This document shows positions 63,546 through 64,000 of a stretch of DNA of 64,000 nucleotides, one piece after another. The DNA comes from Candidatus Poribacteria bacterium. GTDB taxonomy: Bacteria; Poribacteria; WGA-4E; JAJDTR01. Under the pieces are notes generated by a model. The model was not told the origin of the DNA. It ran no database searches and saw only the letters and a list, made by a program, of their open reading frames with translations. Within the stretch, counting starts at the first letter, position 1. Each line of letters begins with the position of its first letter. Where the stretch lies: the NCBI GenBank assembly GCA_022827055.1, contig JAJDTR010000052.1, forward strand, positions 47,525 through 111,524, given 5' to 3'. Made by a program: the position numbers and the translations under genes.

Positions 63546-63720
63546 AGCTCTATGGGGCTGAAATTTCTAATTGGATTTATCGCTGGAAGCATAAAACCCA
63601 TGTATTTTGGTGCTTTGAAATTAAGACAATCTAAAGCCGTGTCCAGTTACGCTCTATGTGTACTCTCCGGACTTTTTATCAGGTTTAACTATCAAGATCT
63701 TATATCGCACGGGACTTGCT

Positions 63721-64000
63721 ATGAAATCTCCGTCGCGCTCGCTTGAATCTTCATTGCTTCAAACTTGTCGGAGTGTTATTCAAACGGGGCTATTCTATCC
63801 GATTTTGTGCTCTGTTTTCAACGGTAATCTGTGGTGGGAAAACAGCGCAATCGCCCCGGAGTTTTTTGGAGAGTATGTGGGCACAGTTGGATTTGCTATA
63901 ATTTTAGGCGCTCTAGGGAATCTCTATCACTGGATTTTCTATTGCACCGAGATTTTCTATCACACCTTCCAGACATCGGGGAAAAGTAGAATCACCGAAT
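63721..64000 (+). CDS. Partial membrane protein, cut by the window end
   Basis: An ATG at 63721 with GGGA 7 nt upstream opens a frame that stays open to the last base (93 codons plus one base). The visible part has a polar N-terminus (K-S-P-S-R-S), a short hydrophobic stretch near residues 24-32 and a clear hydrophobic segment (V-G-T-V-G-F-A-I-I-L-G-A-L-G, about 49-62) rich in aromatic residues afterwards. Family not recognised. Divergent from the Gfo/Idh/MocA gene (175 bp). Confidence 0.5.
   Translation, partial: MKSPSRSLESSLLQTCRSVIQTGLFYPILCSVFNGNLWWENSAIAPEFFGEYVGTVGFAIILGALGNLYHWIFYCTEIFYHTFQTSGKSRITE

Noticed and set aside
63552..63746. 64-codon plus-strand ORF near the end
   Set aside because: Overlaps the start of the better-supported frame at 63721 in another frame and has no ribosome binding site.

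Overview
The window reads as a chromosome segment of an uncultivated Gram-negative-type bacterium. The evidence is lipoprotein and Sec signal peptides, an outer-membrane-barrel-like protein ending in Phe, a cytochrome b6/Rieske module and a fused GlyQS. The mix of very large beta-propeller and HEAT-repeat proteins with Ldh2, Gfo/Idh/MocA and PQQ-type enzymes recalls Candidatus Poribacteria or the planctomycete neighbourhood. That placement is inference and was not tested. TGA is an ordinary stop in several genes (recD2, the PQQ enzyme, phoH, ldh), so the genetic code looks standard. I saw no transposase, integrase, CRISPR array or phage gene.

Layout. 0-2.5 kb (minus): Rieske, cytochrome b6 and subunit IV genes of a split b/c-type quinol oxidase. 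2.8-7.7 kb (minus): sbcD-sbcC nuclease. 8.4-13.7 kb (plus): a deacetylase-like protein, then threonine synthase behind a structured leader ending in a strong terminator, then RecD2 helicase. 13.8-17.6 kb (minus): lipoprotein, glycosyltransferase, coiled-coil protein and 8-oxoguanine glycosylase. 17.9-22 kb (plus): PQQ-type dehydrogenase and a parvulin-type periplasmic chaperone. 22-24.6 kb (minus): Maf, a small winged-helix-like protein and TatD. 24.9-33 kb (plus): Ldh2 oxidoreductase, phoH-ybeY-corC, tRNA-Pro(CGG), recO and fused glyQS. 33-56 kb (plus): the accessory block, with a 1352-aa HEAT lipoprotein, a solitary solute-binding protein, a small protein, a probable selenoprotein, three tandem paralogous ~1350-aa propeller proteins and a secreted barrel with calcium-loop motifs. 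56-64 kb: aminotransferase, a TPP-fold protein lacking the TPP motifs, an FAD/Fe-S oxidase, a Gfo/Idh/MocA oxidoreductase and the start of a membrane protein cut by the window edge.

The most notable observation is at 39488-41020. Two ORFs in one frame are separated only by a TGA at 40292-40294. The TGA follows a Cys codon at the active-site position of a thioredoxin-like domain, the fold continues after it, and a bacterial SECIS-like hairpin with a GGTC apical loop lies 18 nt downstream. I read this as one 510-residue selenoprotein with a vicinal Cys-Sec pair.

Directly downstream, three giant genes each encode 29 propeller units that correspond one to one, including the same aberrant unit 15. 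They carry secretion signals and no kinase domains, and they are followed by a barrel-like outer-membrane protein. This may be an undescribed cell-surface system. Other points of note are the thrC leader and a TPP-enzyme homologue without its catalytic Glu or GDG motif.
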